Assembly (NCBI GenBank): GCA_002634385.1
Contig: NSJL01000017.1
Coordinates: forward strand, 1-64,000
Direction: 5' to 3'
From: Nitrospira sp.
GTDB taxonomy: Bacteria > Nitrospirota > Thermodesulfovibrionia > Thermodesulfovibrionales > Dissulfurispiraceae
DNA: 64,000 nt
In this document: piece by piece, positions 42,924 to 50,845 of the stretch
Position numbering within the stretch: the first letter of the stretch is position 1
Layout of the letters: each line of letters starts with the position of its first letter
Position numbers and translations under genes: made by a program
Notes under the pieces: model-generated
Databases searched by the model: none
What the model saw: the letters and a program-made list of their open reading frames with translations, nothing else
What the model was told of the DNA's origin: nothing

Positions 42924-43301
42924 CTAAAGGAGAAGATCGGAAAGGGCACTCAGATTTTTCCGGAGTGTGTCAGCCTCATCGGGGTGTTCCATACTTGTCC
43001 TGTATTTCATCTCTTCACACTCCCCTTTCCCCTCCTCCTCCCGGGGTGGCGGAAGTTCCGTTTCATCAGCTTTGCGTTCTCTCAGAATGCATTCTTTCCC
43101 CAGCCTTCCCCGGGCATTTGCCCTGAGGGAAGGGTGAGCTGATGAATGCCCGGAAAAGTACTCGAAGAGGATCTTCTTTATGAGCCGGGTTTTATCTCCT
43201 TTAATGGCTGTATGCTTTTCCAATCCTTCCAGTATGACTCGATCCTCTTCTCTCTCCTCATACAAACGAAGAAGAAAAGGAGCGGGTTTCTTGCTCATCA
43301 T
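42924..43301 (-). CDS. ParR-like small DNA-binding partition partner
   Basis: 125 aa from the double Met at 43301 (upstream in-frame residues look non-coding). The first 60 residues (KPAPFLLRLYEEREEDRVILEGLEKH ... DKTRLIKKILFEYF) resemble a ribbon-helix-helix type domain; the rest is charged and probably disordered. It follows the ParM-like gene by 14 nt on the same strand, the standard order parM-parR. It would bind the centromere repeats and link them to the filament. Its 3' end converges on the RpoC-like gene 27 bp away. Confidence 0.55.
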   Translation of the reverse strand: MMSKKPAPFLLRLYEEREEDRVILEGLEKHTAIKGDKTRLIKKILFEYFSGHSSAHPSLRANARGRLGKECILRERKADETELPPPREEEGKGECEEMKYRTSMEHPDEADTLRKNLSALSDLLL

Positions 43302-43315
43302 CCCTCTCCTGTCGA

Positions 43316-44320
43316 TCAGGCTGCTGCTTTCGCCAGCATAACCGATCTCTTGTAGTATCCCCTGGCATTTGCCATCTGGGGGTCCTCCGCTTTGAAGGTG
43401 GAATGGGCGATGGAGGAAAGGTAGTGGTGGAGCAGTTCTGCTCCCCCTCCCTCCAGGAGCAGAAGGTCGATCTCCCCTTCGGAGCTCCATTTCGATTTCA
43501 CGGTACCGGTAATGCGCAGGCCTATCTGCTCAAGGACATTGTTCACAATATGGCTGATATTCCGTATCTGGCCGGCGACCTTCAACTGTTTGCTCTCGAT
43601 GCAGGCCTCTGCATCGGCGATAGTGAAGTGGTCCAGTCCGTATTCGTTCATCAGTGCCGTACAAAGCATGTCGTACAGAGTATAGGTGCCGATCGGCACG
43701 CTCCCTGAGGCCTTCTCGAGATAATTCCGCGCGTTTTCGACCAGTATCCAGTCGGTGGTGCCGTGGCCGATGTCGAGCACCCCGAAACGACGGGCATGAG
43801 GAGCATTCCTGTTCACCCCGCCATCACTGTCGAAGAAAAAGTGGAAGAAAGCACCGAAAGGTTGGGGGATTACATTAACCTTGACCATTTCAGGGTTGAT
43901 CCGGATACTGCTGAAGACCCTGAGCACAACCTGCTCGGCCTTCTCTTTGTCTCTCATGTAGTTCACGGGCAGTCCCGTCACGATTACTATTTTTTCAATT
44001 TCATAGAGGTTGATTCCTTCCATGAACCTCTTCAGGGCAGAGATCATGAGAGCCGCATAGATATCGCTTTCGATCCAGTCCCTGGTTTTGAGCTGCAGGG
44101 GAAAGTCGCTGAATTTTGCCCTCTCTCCGACAAAGAACCTTTTGCTGTTATACTCCACTTCATCTCCAACGGAAGAATTCCCCTCTTTCAGGGAAAAATT
44201 CAGATCCTTCGCATACCCTACGACAGAAGGAAACCTGAAATAGCCTCCCTCCCAAACCCCCTTTGTCGCACTGTACCCAATATCCAAACCGAGCCGCAGT
44301 ATCTTCCTCTCTGCTGTCAT
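43316..44320 (-). CDS. parM: ParM-like actin-family partition ATPase
   Basis: 334 aa actin-like protein of the ParM/ALP (archaeal Ta0583-like) group. Phosphate loop 1 GLDIGYSATKG (Asp13), VIVTGLPVNY, phosphate loop 2 VLDIGHGTTDW (Asp183), adenosine loop LLLLEGGGAELL (about 286-297), and the closing PQMANARGYYKR typical for the group. ParM filaments push plasmid copies apart, so this supports an extrachromosomal phase for the element. Divergently placed from the small genes at 45.4 kb, with direct repeats upstream as candidate centromere. A -10-like TATAAT lies near 44385. Confidence 0.85.
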   Translation of the reverse strand: MTAERKILRLGLDIGYSATKGVWEGGYFRFPSVVGYAKDLNFSLKEGNSSVGDEVEYNSKRFFVGERAKFSDFPLQLKTRDWIESDIYAALMISALKRFMEGINLYEIEKIVIVTGLPVNYMRDKEKAEQVVLRVFSSIRINPEMVKVNVIPQPFGAFFHFFFDSDGGVNRNAPHARRFGVLDIGHGTTDWILVENARNYLEKASGSVPIGTYTLYDMLCTALMNEYGLDHFTIADAEACIESKQLKVAGQIRNISHIVNNVLEQIGLRITGTVKSKWSSEGEIDLLLLEGGGAELLHHYLSSIAHSTFKAEDPQMANARGYYKRSVMLAKAAA

Positions 44321-44429
44321 GGGACCCCCTCAGCAATGATCGATGGTCGCCAAAGGCAACCTTTTCAGTGATGGTGATTCATTATAGATATTACTTGCAG
44401 GTTTTCATTTGAAATCGTGCTGCTAGCGT

Positions 44430-44449
44430 TTTGCTATCAATTTGCTATC
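44430..44449 (+). repeat. TTTGCTATC direct repeats upstream of the ParM-like gene
   Basis: TTTGCTATC at 44430-44438 and 44441-44449, an 11-bp period (one helical turn), about 110 bp upstream of the ParM-like start. A candidate binding array for the ParR-like protein. Confidence 0.5.
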
Positions 44450-44654
44450 GTAGTGCACACAGGTCTTTTTCCAGTTGCTTGGGTTCTCTTCCCGTCAGTT
44501 CTTTTTGAGCAACGGCACAGAGGCCCTGGCCGATGACTTTTTCCCCTGTAGAAGAACTCCTCCCTGGGAGCCTTGACCGTGCACCGCACTGTACCCGATA
44601 CGAGCGTTGAGTAGCTATTCCTCGACGGTAAAAAAATGTTTTTTTCAGTGAGGG

Positions 44655-44724
44655 TGACCAAGCGGATTACTTCTAGGTTACTATCAGGATGACCAAGCGG
44701 GTAACTGATAGGTGACTATAGCTT
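44655..44724 (+). repeat. Two 35-bp imperfect tandem repeats (iteron-like)
   Basis: Units start TGACCAAGCGG at 44655 and 44690 and stay alignable over 35 bp (ATTACTTCTAGGTTACTAT versus GTAACTGATAGGTGACTAT). They are followed by an inverted repeat GATAGCGCTATT near 44729-44740. Together with the repeats at 44430 they mark a likely centromere or replication origin. Confidence 0.65.
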
Positions 44725-44740
44725 GCGCGATAGCGCTATT

Positions 44741-45352
44741 AGATTAGTTCCACCACTGTGAGCACTCCTCATTTTTAAATCTTTATTCTTTCTGCTCAGC
44801 AGCGGTTTTTGGCAGTAATGGTTTTTAACAAAACTTTTCAATAGCTTAGATTGTTTTTTCGGTTGCCAGCCCTCGCTTCCTCTCTCTGCCTTTTTTTCTC
44901 AATTTTTTCAGCAACTTTCAATCCTCCCGCTTTTTCCCCTTGGCTGCAGCCTCCGTTCTTCCTATAATGAAAATATCTTTTTTCCGATTGATTTTTATAT
45001 CAATATCCTCTCTCCTGCGACATTGCAGACCACCTTCCAAGGCGACGAAGAAGCCTACTTCTAAACATATAATTTCGCTGCTCTTCATTTTCTGTTGCTA
45101 TTTCAATCCCTTATCTTGAGCCTGCAGAGTTCTTGCCCTTTTTGTCTCCCCTGTAGATAGAAAGTGCCGGCTCCGCCTCATTTCCTCTCTGCTATGGGAG
45201 AAGTCAACGCTCCCTCCCTCTATGCCTTCCCCTTTGCCTTCCACAGTCCTCCACGCTTCATGTATTCCTTCCGGTCCAGCCCTGCTTGCCACCGGAGAGG
45301 TAAGTCCTTAAGTTCTCTCGATTCATAGTCTTTCTATTGAAAGCTTTCTGAA
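44741..45352. other. A/T-rich and pyrimidine-rich non-coding region
   Basis: About 610 bp with no gene that I can support: frequent T-tracts, stops in all frames and no clear terminator until its end. With the iteron-like repeats just to the left it could be an unwinding region of an origin, but no DnaA box or initiator gene was recognised. Confidence 0.5.
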
Positions 45353-45388
45353 GGGGTGCTTGCGGTTTTACCGGGGCACCCCTTTTTT
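45353..45388 (+). terminator. Hairpin with T-run upstream of a small gene
   Basis: GGGGTGC (45353-45359) pairs with GCACCCC (45376-45382), followed by TTTTTT. It lies 25 bp before the ribosome site of the next gene, so it is either the end of an unseen transcript (small RNA from the non-coding region) or an attenuator of the 45413 operon. Confidence 0.7.
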
Positions 45389-45412
45389 GTCAGATCCGTT
45401 CGGAGGTGTTGT

Positions 45413-45634
45413 ATGGCGTACCTGGTAAAGCATGGCAGTCGTCTTATTGCATCCGGCAACAGAGAAGATGCCTTGGCAACAGCAATGAAGGTTTCACAGT
45501 TGTTTGTCGGCATCATTCATGTTGAAGGGGGTGACGGCAGAATCGTAAGGAGATACGTTTACGGTAAATCGATGCCCTCCATGGAGAAGGCCCGACACGC
45601 TTTGGTGTACCTGAAATACTGCACGGAAGTGTAG
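45413..45634 (+). CDS. Small hypothetical protein
   Basis: 73 aa from the ATG at 45413, preceded by GGAGGTG. No signal peptide or membrane segment. A mixed alpha/beta pattern (SRLIASGNREDALATAMKV, FVGIIHVEGGDGRIVRRYVYG) suggests a compact cytoplasmic domain. Family unknown. First gene to the right of the non-coding origin-like region. Confidence 0.55.
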   Translation: MAYLVKHGSRLIASGNREDALATAMKVSQLFVGIIHVEGGDGRIVRRYVYGKSMPSMEKARHALVYLKYCTEV

Positions 45635-45785
45635 CGAGTATCTCCCCTGCGATCCTATTTTCTGCCCGCCCCGTTCTCTGCTGTTTAAGCCACTTTTCCT
45701 TACTGCAAGACCTTACCCCTCTTTGCCCCGGCATCCGGATTCCGGACCAATCTTTTCAACTACATATTCCATAAGGAGGCAGAAC

Positions 45786-45995
45786 ATGTCTTCGTCTATC
45801 GGAGCGAAAGTTGTTGCTGCACACAGGGGTATCAGAAACAAGAGATCGAACTGGGAACGACTGGAGGAGGTAGCCAGGACCTCTCCGGGGAGATTCATGG
45901 CCGCCTTCGCCTCCCTCTCGGAGGCGGATAAGCGGGCACTGAAACCTCTCCTGAAGAGGATAGGGGCCTCCGCCACTGCCGACTCCGACAGGTAG
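45786..45995 (+). CDS. Small basic hypothetical protein
   Basis: 69 aa from the ATG at 45786 (AAGGAGG upstream). Basic and helical (KVVAAHRGIRNKRSNWERLEEV ... LSEADKRALKPLLKRIGAS). Could bind nucleic acid, but nothing specific is recognised. Confidence 0.5.
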   Translation: MSSSIGAKVVAAHRGIRNKRSNWERLEEVARTSPGRFMAAFASLSEADKRALKPLLKRIGASATADSDR

Positions 45996-46188
45996 CAGGA
46001 AGGCCGTTGCAAGTACATGAGCAGATCAGCTTTCCCCTTTTCTTTACCCGCCTGTCTCAATCCGCGCAGAAAGGCTTCCCAAGGCGACACCGTAATCACC
46101 TAAAGGAGATTGTTTGATTCGGAAAGCAAAAAGGTATCCTTCCGCCCCCTGCGGGACGGCGGTACAAAACAAAATACGAGGTGAACCC

Positions 46189-46539
46189 ATGAGAGCACAG
46201 ATGAAAAAGATGATAAAAGAAGGAAAAAGAAATCAGACAGCATTGTTGTTGATAATGGCAAGCGTGTTGCGCTGGGGTGCGGAGGAGATGATCAGCACTT
46301 TTTCGTTCCTGGCCGGTTTTATCGGACTCTCCCTTCTGCTCGGGTATGTTGTCTCGAAGGAACTCTTCAGCAAGTACGGCTGGGATGTGGGGGAAAGACT
46401 CAACGATGCCTGGAGGGACAGGGAGCTCTCTCACGCTCTCCTTGCCGTAGGCGTGTTGATCGCCCGGGTATGTGTCTATAGTGCGGTGATGGGGGCGATG
46501 GTCGCCTCTCTTTTCTTTCTGAGAGGAGGTGCCCAATGA
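46189..46539 (+). CDS. Small membrane protein next to the transglycosylase
   Basis: 116 aa from the ATG at 46189 (GAGGTG upstream; the frame is open further upstream but without a good ribosome site). Basic N-terminus, membrane segments at about 19-35, 39-55 and 87-112. Overlaps the following lytic transglycosylase gene by 4 nt, so they are coupled. Holin-like or channel roles can be imagined but not shown. Confidence 0.6.
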   Translation: MRAQMKKMIKEGKRNQTALLLIMASVLRWGAEEMISTFSFLAGFIGLSLLLGYVVSKELFSKYGWDVGERLNDAWRDRELSHALLAVGVLIARVCVYSAVMGAMVASLFFLRGGAQ

Positions 46540-47141
46540 GACTTTCCCTCCTGGCACTGGCACTTCTTCTGATAGCAATCGACACAATGGCAGCAGTTCC
46601 CCAAAGGGCATACCGCTATTTTCCTGTTCTTAAGGAGGAGCAGGGGAGGATCTGGCCTGAGGGCGATATCTGTATCATTGCGGAGCAGATACACCATGAG
46701 TCGGGATGGAAAATGGATGCTGTCCGCCGTGAGAAATCGGGAGTTGTCAGCTACGGGGCGCTTCAGGTCCTCGACAGAACTTTTCATGAGCTGAGGAAGC
46801 AGCACTCGGCAGCGCTGCAGAAAGTGGCGAGCCCGGCAGACTTGTTACAGGCGAGATGGGGGATCAGGGCGGGAATTCTTTACGACAGACATATGTGGAG
46901 TCTCGTCTCTTTCGCCGCCGATACGCGGGAACGGTATGCAATGATGCTCAGCGCCTATAACGGAGGGTACGGATGGTTGCTCCGGGATCGAAAGCTGACC
47001 AGGGCAAAAGGGTTCGACCCCGACCGGTGGTTCGGCAACGTGGAGCGGTTCTCGGAGAGGTCAGGAAGAAATTTCATCATCAACCGGCGGTATGCCCGGG
47101 AAATACTCGACGGCGCAGCGCAGTACAACGGGCTGTTGTGA
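46536..47141 (+). CDS. Second lytic transglycosylase-like exported protein
   Basis: 201 aa with a signal peptide (about 1-19). The SLT fold is recognisable: QIHHESGW with the catalytic Glu (about residue 55), SYGALQVLDRTF in place of GLMQ, WGIRAGILYDRHM, and LSAYNGGYGWLLR. Probably cuts peptidoglycan for the transfer or pilus machinery. The element thus carries two such enzymes from different subgroups (this one and 31501-32151). Confidence 0.75.
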   Translation: MRLSLLALALLLIAIDTMAAVPQRAYRYFPVLKEEQGRIWPEGDICIIAEQIHHESGWKMDAVRREKSGVVSYGALQVLDRTFHELRKQHSAALQKVASPADLLQARWGIRAGILYDRHMWSLVSFAADTRERYAMMLSAYNGGYGWLLRDRKLTRAKGFDPDRWFGNVERFSERSGRNFIINRRYAREILDGAAQYNGLL

Positions 47142-47238
47142 GGTATACGAGGCGCAGACAGGAGGTGCAGCGTCCCGGTCCTGGAGTACGACACCGGAAT
47201 TATCTGCGGAGACATGAGTGAAACAGGGAGGTATACCG

Positions 47239-48006
47239 ATGACAGATGATAAGAACAATACGCTGCAAGAGAATGTCGAAAAGAGAGTAAGGAGCTACCT
47301 CGTGCTCTATGTCTGTGTTCCTGTCTTTATCGTATGGAGTGATGAGATTCTCGGCTTGATGGCCACGGGGCTCGGGGGGAGGGGCAGTAGTGATCTTGCC
47401 CATAGAACGCTGATCTTTATCGCTACGGTCGTGGGCACGGTATCGGGCATCCTGCTCAATCTTGTGAGGGATCTGAGCTTGCCCGTACTCCTGGACGATT
47501 GCCTGTTCCACGTACGGCGCACCACGAACAGGATTATAGAAGAGGGGCTGATAGAGTATGCACGCCTGCTTACCGTTGCGGAATGGCAGGAGATGAGGAG
47601 GAAAAGGGCGGGATTGCCCTATCTTTTCTGCTGCTGCACCAGAGAGCAAAAAGAGCTTAATGCACTATCGGCACGGTGCTGGGAGCAGTACTATGTAAAT
47701 GTCTCTCTTATCTGCCTGGGAGCCGTAAGCTTTACCGTCTCGACGGTCCTCGTCCTGCTTCGCTGCAGGATCGATCTCATCACCGCCTCCCCGCTCGGCA
47801 TCCTTGCAATTGTAGTAACAGTGGGGTTCTCCACAAGGATGTCTCTTCTGGGAAGGATATATGCCCTTCCCCTGCAGCAATTGGTGGAGATACGGCCTGA
47901 GGAGTTCAGACGGGAAGCCAGCCGGAGGTGGAGCAGCCCCGTAACGGCTTTGTGGAGATATGGGGAGCAGGACAGGATGCAGAAGATTTCTTATGCGTTA
48001 TGGTGA
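47239..48006 (+). CDS. Multi-pass membrane protein, unknown
   Basis: 255 aa from the ATG at 47239 (GGGAGGT upstream). Four membrane segments: about 20-40, 58-78, 155-177 and 183-203. A cytoplasmic loop between the second pair contains FCCCTREQKEL. No family recognised. It ends before a G/A-rich hairpin region and is the last plus-strand gene clearly grouped with the element. Confidence 0.6.
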   Translation: MTDDKNNTLQENVEKRVRSYLVLYVCVPVFIVWSDEILGLMATGLGGRGSSDLAHRTLIFIATVVGTVSGILLNLVRDLSLPVLLDDCLFHVRRTTNRIIEEGLIEYARLLTVAEWQEMRRKRAGLPYLFCCCTREQKELNALSARCWEQYYVNVSLICLGAVSFTVSTVLVLLRCRIDLITASPLGILAIVVTVGFSTRMSLLGRIYALPLQQLVEIRPEEFRREASRRWSSPVTALWRYGEQDRMQKISYALW

Positions 48007-48185
48007 GCCCCGGAGAAAAAGAGGAGGCGCAGGGGAAAAAGGGGAGGGGGAAGGGTATATCCTCCTCCCTTTTCTTAAAAAAATTTTGCCGTCTCGACAC
48101 TGTTTTTCGTTAGAATTTTTGAATCGAAGATCCGTATTATAGATCATATCATTCTGTAAGGATTTTCCGGGAGGTTGCAATTCAT

Positions 48186-48824
48186 ATGAGGGTTCTGATC
48201 ATTGAGGACGATCCGATACATCGGGAAGGGCTGACCTTCATGCTCGGCCAGGATAAGGATATCGACATTGCCGGCTCCTTCATGTCTGCGGAGAGCGCCA
48301 TGGAGTTCCTTGCCGCTTCCTGGTCTCCGGGAAAGGTTGATATAGTGTTGATCGACCTCGGGCTTCCGGGGATGTCCGGGGTTGAATGCATACGTGCTAT
48401 GAAAACACGCTATCCCGATATCGAGATAGTGGTCCTCACCATCTACGAGGATGATGAAAAGGTTTTTTCAGCGATACGGGCAGGGGCCTCCTCGTACCTG
48501 TTGAAAGGGAATAAACCCTGGGAGGTGGTCGAGGCCGTAAAATGCCTCTACTATGAAGGAGGGGCGTTTATCAGCCCTAAAATCGCCCGCAGGGTGCTCA
48601 CGATGCTCAAAGGTGACAGTCAGGAGGTGAAGAACATACTGACGGAACGGGAAAAGGAGACCCTGACTCTTATCGGCCAGGGAAAGGCATACAAGGAAAT
48701 TGCGGGTATTCTGAATATAAGTATTGAGACAGTGAAAGTTCATATAAAGAACATTTACGGAAAGTTGCAGGCAGGCAATAAGACGGATGCCCTCAGAATA
48801 GCCAGGTTGAAAGGGTATATATAG
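48186..48824 (+). CDS. NarL/LuxR-type response regulator
   Basis: 212 aa. Receiver domain with acidic pair (IIEDDP), phospho-acceptor Asp in VLIDLGLPGMSG (about residue 56), the Thr of VVLTIYEDD and Lys of LLKGNKPWE; C-terminal LuxR helix-turn-helix (LTEREKETLTLIGQGKAYKEIAGILNISIETVKVHIKNIYGKL). No sensor kinase gene is adjacent, so it is an orphan here. Activity on its neighbours is likely but unproven. Confidence 0.92.
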   Translation: MRVLIIEDDPIHREGLTFMLGQDKDIDIAGSFMSAESAMEFLAASWSPGKVDIVLIDLGLPGMSGVECIRAMKTRYPDIEIVVLTIYEDDEKVFSAIRAGASSYLLKGNKPWEVVEAVKCLYYEGGAFISPKIARRVLTMLKGDSQEVKNILTEREKETLTLIGQGKAYKEIAGILNISIETVKVHIKNIYGKLQAGNKTDALRIARLKGYI

Positions 48825-48859
48825 GGAACGAATGCACTTTCCTCTACCACAAATATACC

Positions 48860-48872
48860 CCGGAAGTGTTAT
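48860..48872 (+). promoter_or_regulatory. Motif resembling element promoter, site 5
   Basis: CCGGAAGTGTTATTT within CCCCGGAAGTGTTATT, which differs from site 4 (31416) by one base. It lies about 45 bp before the next gene. Confidence 0.35.
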
Positions 48873-48905
48873 TTCTTTCTGTGCGTAAGAGTTGTATTCT
48901 ATCTC

Positions 48906-49370
48906 ATGCTTTTAGAAGGGAATTGCCTCTCGGAAGATCACAGGATTTCGAAGGAAAGAAATCTCTCTCTACGGATAAGAGACAGGGTCTGCTCTTTCCT
49001 TGAGGAATACTCCATCACGAGCCTGAGGGACTACCAGAGGATCCTGCGGGCCTTCGGTGCCTGCCTGTACTTTCCAAAACGACTCCCTCTAAAAATAAGC
49101 GGGATAACAATACCAGCAGGTGAGGGCCGCCTGGTGACGGTAGTCAACGGTAATTATGTCGGCACACGGAAAGGCATAGCAGTGTGGCGGGAGATTGCAC
49201 ATATTCCTCTCGGTCATTGTCGGGGTAGTGCTGTCGTTACCTTTGACTGCCCGGTAACCGATACTGATTACACTTCGTTTTTATTTGCTGCGGAGATGGT
49301 AAATGCATTATCGAGAGGACGGGATCGAGATGAATATGATATCCCGGGAGGATTCCCCTACCGCCCCTGA
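48906..49370 (+). CDS. Degenerate ImmA/IrrE-like protein
   Basis: 154 aa. The core VVNGNYVGTRKGIAVWREIAHIPLGHC followed by a DYTSFLFAAEM helix mirrors ImmA/IrrE metallopeptidases (usual HELGHxxLGH then a Glu-bearing FAAELLMP helix). The first zinc His of HExxH is Arg here (REIAH), so zinc catalysis is probably lost while the second His remains. Such proteins regulate mobile-element repressors by cleavage. No strong ribosome site is visible. The family call is by pattern only. Confidence 0.5.
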   Translation: MLLEGNCLSEDHRISKERNLSLRIRDRVCSFLEEYSITSLRDYQRILRAFGACLYFPKRLPLKISGITIPAGEGRLVTVVNGNYVGTRKGIAVWREIAHIPLGHCRGSAVVTFDCPVTDTDYTSFLFAAEMVNALSRGRDRDEYDIPGGFPYRP

Positions 49371-49778
49371 GGGAAAACAGTCTCCTTTGCCAGGGCTGCC
49401 TCTCCGGGCGATGTCAGATCAGGCTGCTTTGCTCTCAATTCATTGTTTTTGATGCGTCTGCTGTTTGTGATGTCTTCCTTCTGACCATCTGACGACGTCT
49501 TTTAGCGGTTGGGCACCCGTATGCTGCAGTACTTGCGAGCGCAGTGCTCCTGACAGGGGCATCGGGGAGCAGAAGAGCGGAGCAGGGGAGCAGTGGTTCT
49601 TTACGGATGAATCGCTGTTCTGCAGAGCACTTGCTCAGCAAGAAAACCTTTATTGTAGAGAGGGAGGTCCCTGTTCGTGGCTTCTCCGGAAGGAATCTCT
49701 AAAAACCGTCTCTCCGAGCCATGCTGCGCGGACAGTAGATATTTCCCGTTCGGCCTTTCCCGGAAGCGGCAGAACAGC
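49371..49778. other. Intergenic region, nothing recognised
   Basis: 408 bp with no supported gene; an open upstream extension of the next CDS (to 49677) exists but has no ribosome site. No tRNA or attachment-site repeat was found although an element boundary is expected nearby. Confidence 0.4.
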
Positions 49779-50675
49779 ATGCGCTGGGGAATCATTTTCG
49801 GTGCCGCACTCATTCTTCTGATCGTTCCTTTTCTTTCCGGGGCACGAGCCGCTGATGTTATTGCCGTCCGGAGTCAGAAGTCTAAGTTCTATGACCAGGC
49901 AATCGATGGCTTTAAAAGCACCTGCGGTTGTTCGGTGCAGGTAGTGGACTATTCCGCTGGTGTGCCCGAAATGCTTCGTCGCGACCCGCCCCTTGCGGTG
50001 CTAGCAGTGGGCTCCCGGGCATTCCGGCTTCTGAAGAATGAGATGAAAGAACTCCCCCTTTACTATATCATGGTCCTTCCCTCGGAGCTTGTCGACCCCG
50101 TACGGAACAGTACCGGGGTAGCTGCAGCAGTGGCTCCCCGGATATGGATCGATACCTTGCTCGATTCGTTGGAGGAGGTGAGAAAAATAGGCATTCTGTA
50201 CAGTGAAAAGAATTCCGGCTCGTATGCGAGGGACATAGATGAACAAGCAAGGCGGAAAGGCATAAAGGCCATTTTAAAAGAAGCGCATAGTCCAAAGGAG
50301 GTTCCCCTTCTGATTGAACGCTTCCATGACATTGATGCATTCCTCCTTCTCCCTGACGCCTTTGTCGCCAATACGGAAGCTGTCAATTACATTATGCTCC
50401 ATTGCTATCAGAACAAAATCCCTATCGTAAGTTTCACGAAAAGACATCTTGAGCTGGGGGCACTCCTCTCTCTGGATATCGAGGTGCCGGAAATGGGAAA
50501 GCAGGCGGGAGAGCTGGCAAAGGCCTCCATGAGGCAGGGCTTTTACCGCACCGGGAAAAGGGAATATGCGCGGAGAGCCGCGGTAAGCGTCAATTTCGAG
50601 GTAGCGGAGAAACTGAAGGTCAGGATGCGCCAGAGCGTGAGAAAGAGGGGGAAGGTGAAAGGGCCGACCCGGTAA
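49779..50675 (+). CDS. ABC-type substrate-binding protein (PF04392-like)
   Basis: 298 aa from the ATG at 49779, which places a signal peptide at residues 1-26 (ending ARAA). The mature protein has a periplasmic-binding fold: VIAVRSQKSKFYDQAIDGF, PLAVLAVGSRAF, VRKIGILYSEKNSGSYARDI, DAFLLLPDAFVANTEAV and PIVSFTKRHLELGALLSLDI, a sequence of blocks typical of the ABC_sub_bind/TrpX-like family. No permease or ATPase gene is adjacent, so it could feed a distant transporter or act as a sensor input. Confidence 0.75.
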   Translation: MRWGIIFGAALILLIVPFLSGARAADVIAVRSQKSKFYDQAIDGFKSTCGCSVQVVDYSAGVPEMLRRDPPLAVLAVGSRAFRLLKNEMKELPLYYIMVLPSELVDPVRNSTGVAAAVAPRIWIDTLLDSLEEVRKIGILYSEKNSGSYARDIDEQARRKGIKAILKEAHSPKEVPLLIERFHDIDAFLLLPDAFVANTEAVNYIMLHCYQNKIPIVSFTKRHLELGALLSLDIEVPEMGKQAGELAKASMRQGFYRTGKREYARRAAVSVNFEVAEKLKVRMRQSVRKRGKVKGPTR

Positions 50676-50845
50676 CTCCCGGTGAACTCCCTGTCGCTCC
50701 TTCCAGTTCCGGGATCTTCTGCTATCGTTGCCTGCATTCTCCTGGCTTTTGGTGCCGGAACTCACCCGCCGTGTCGGCGGTATGGTATAGTAAAGGATTT
50801 ACCATGCAAGCGTGCAGGTGAGCAGCAAAGGAGGAGGAATGAGCC

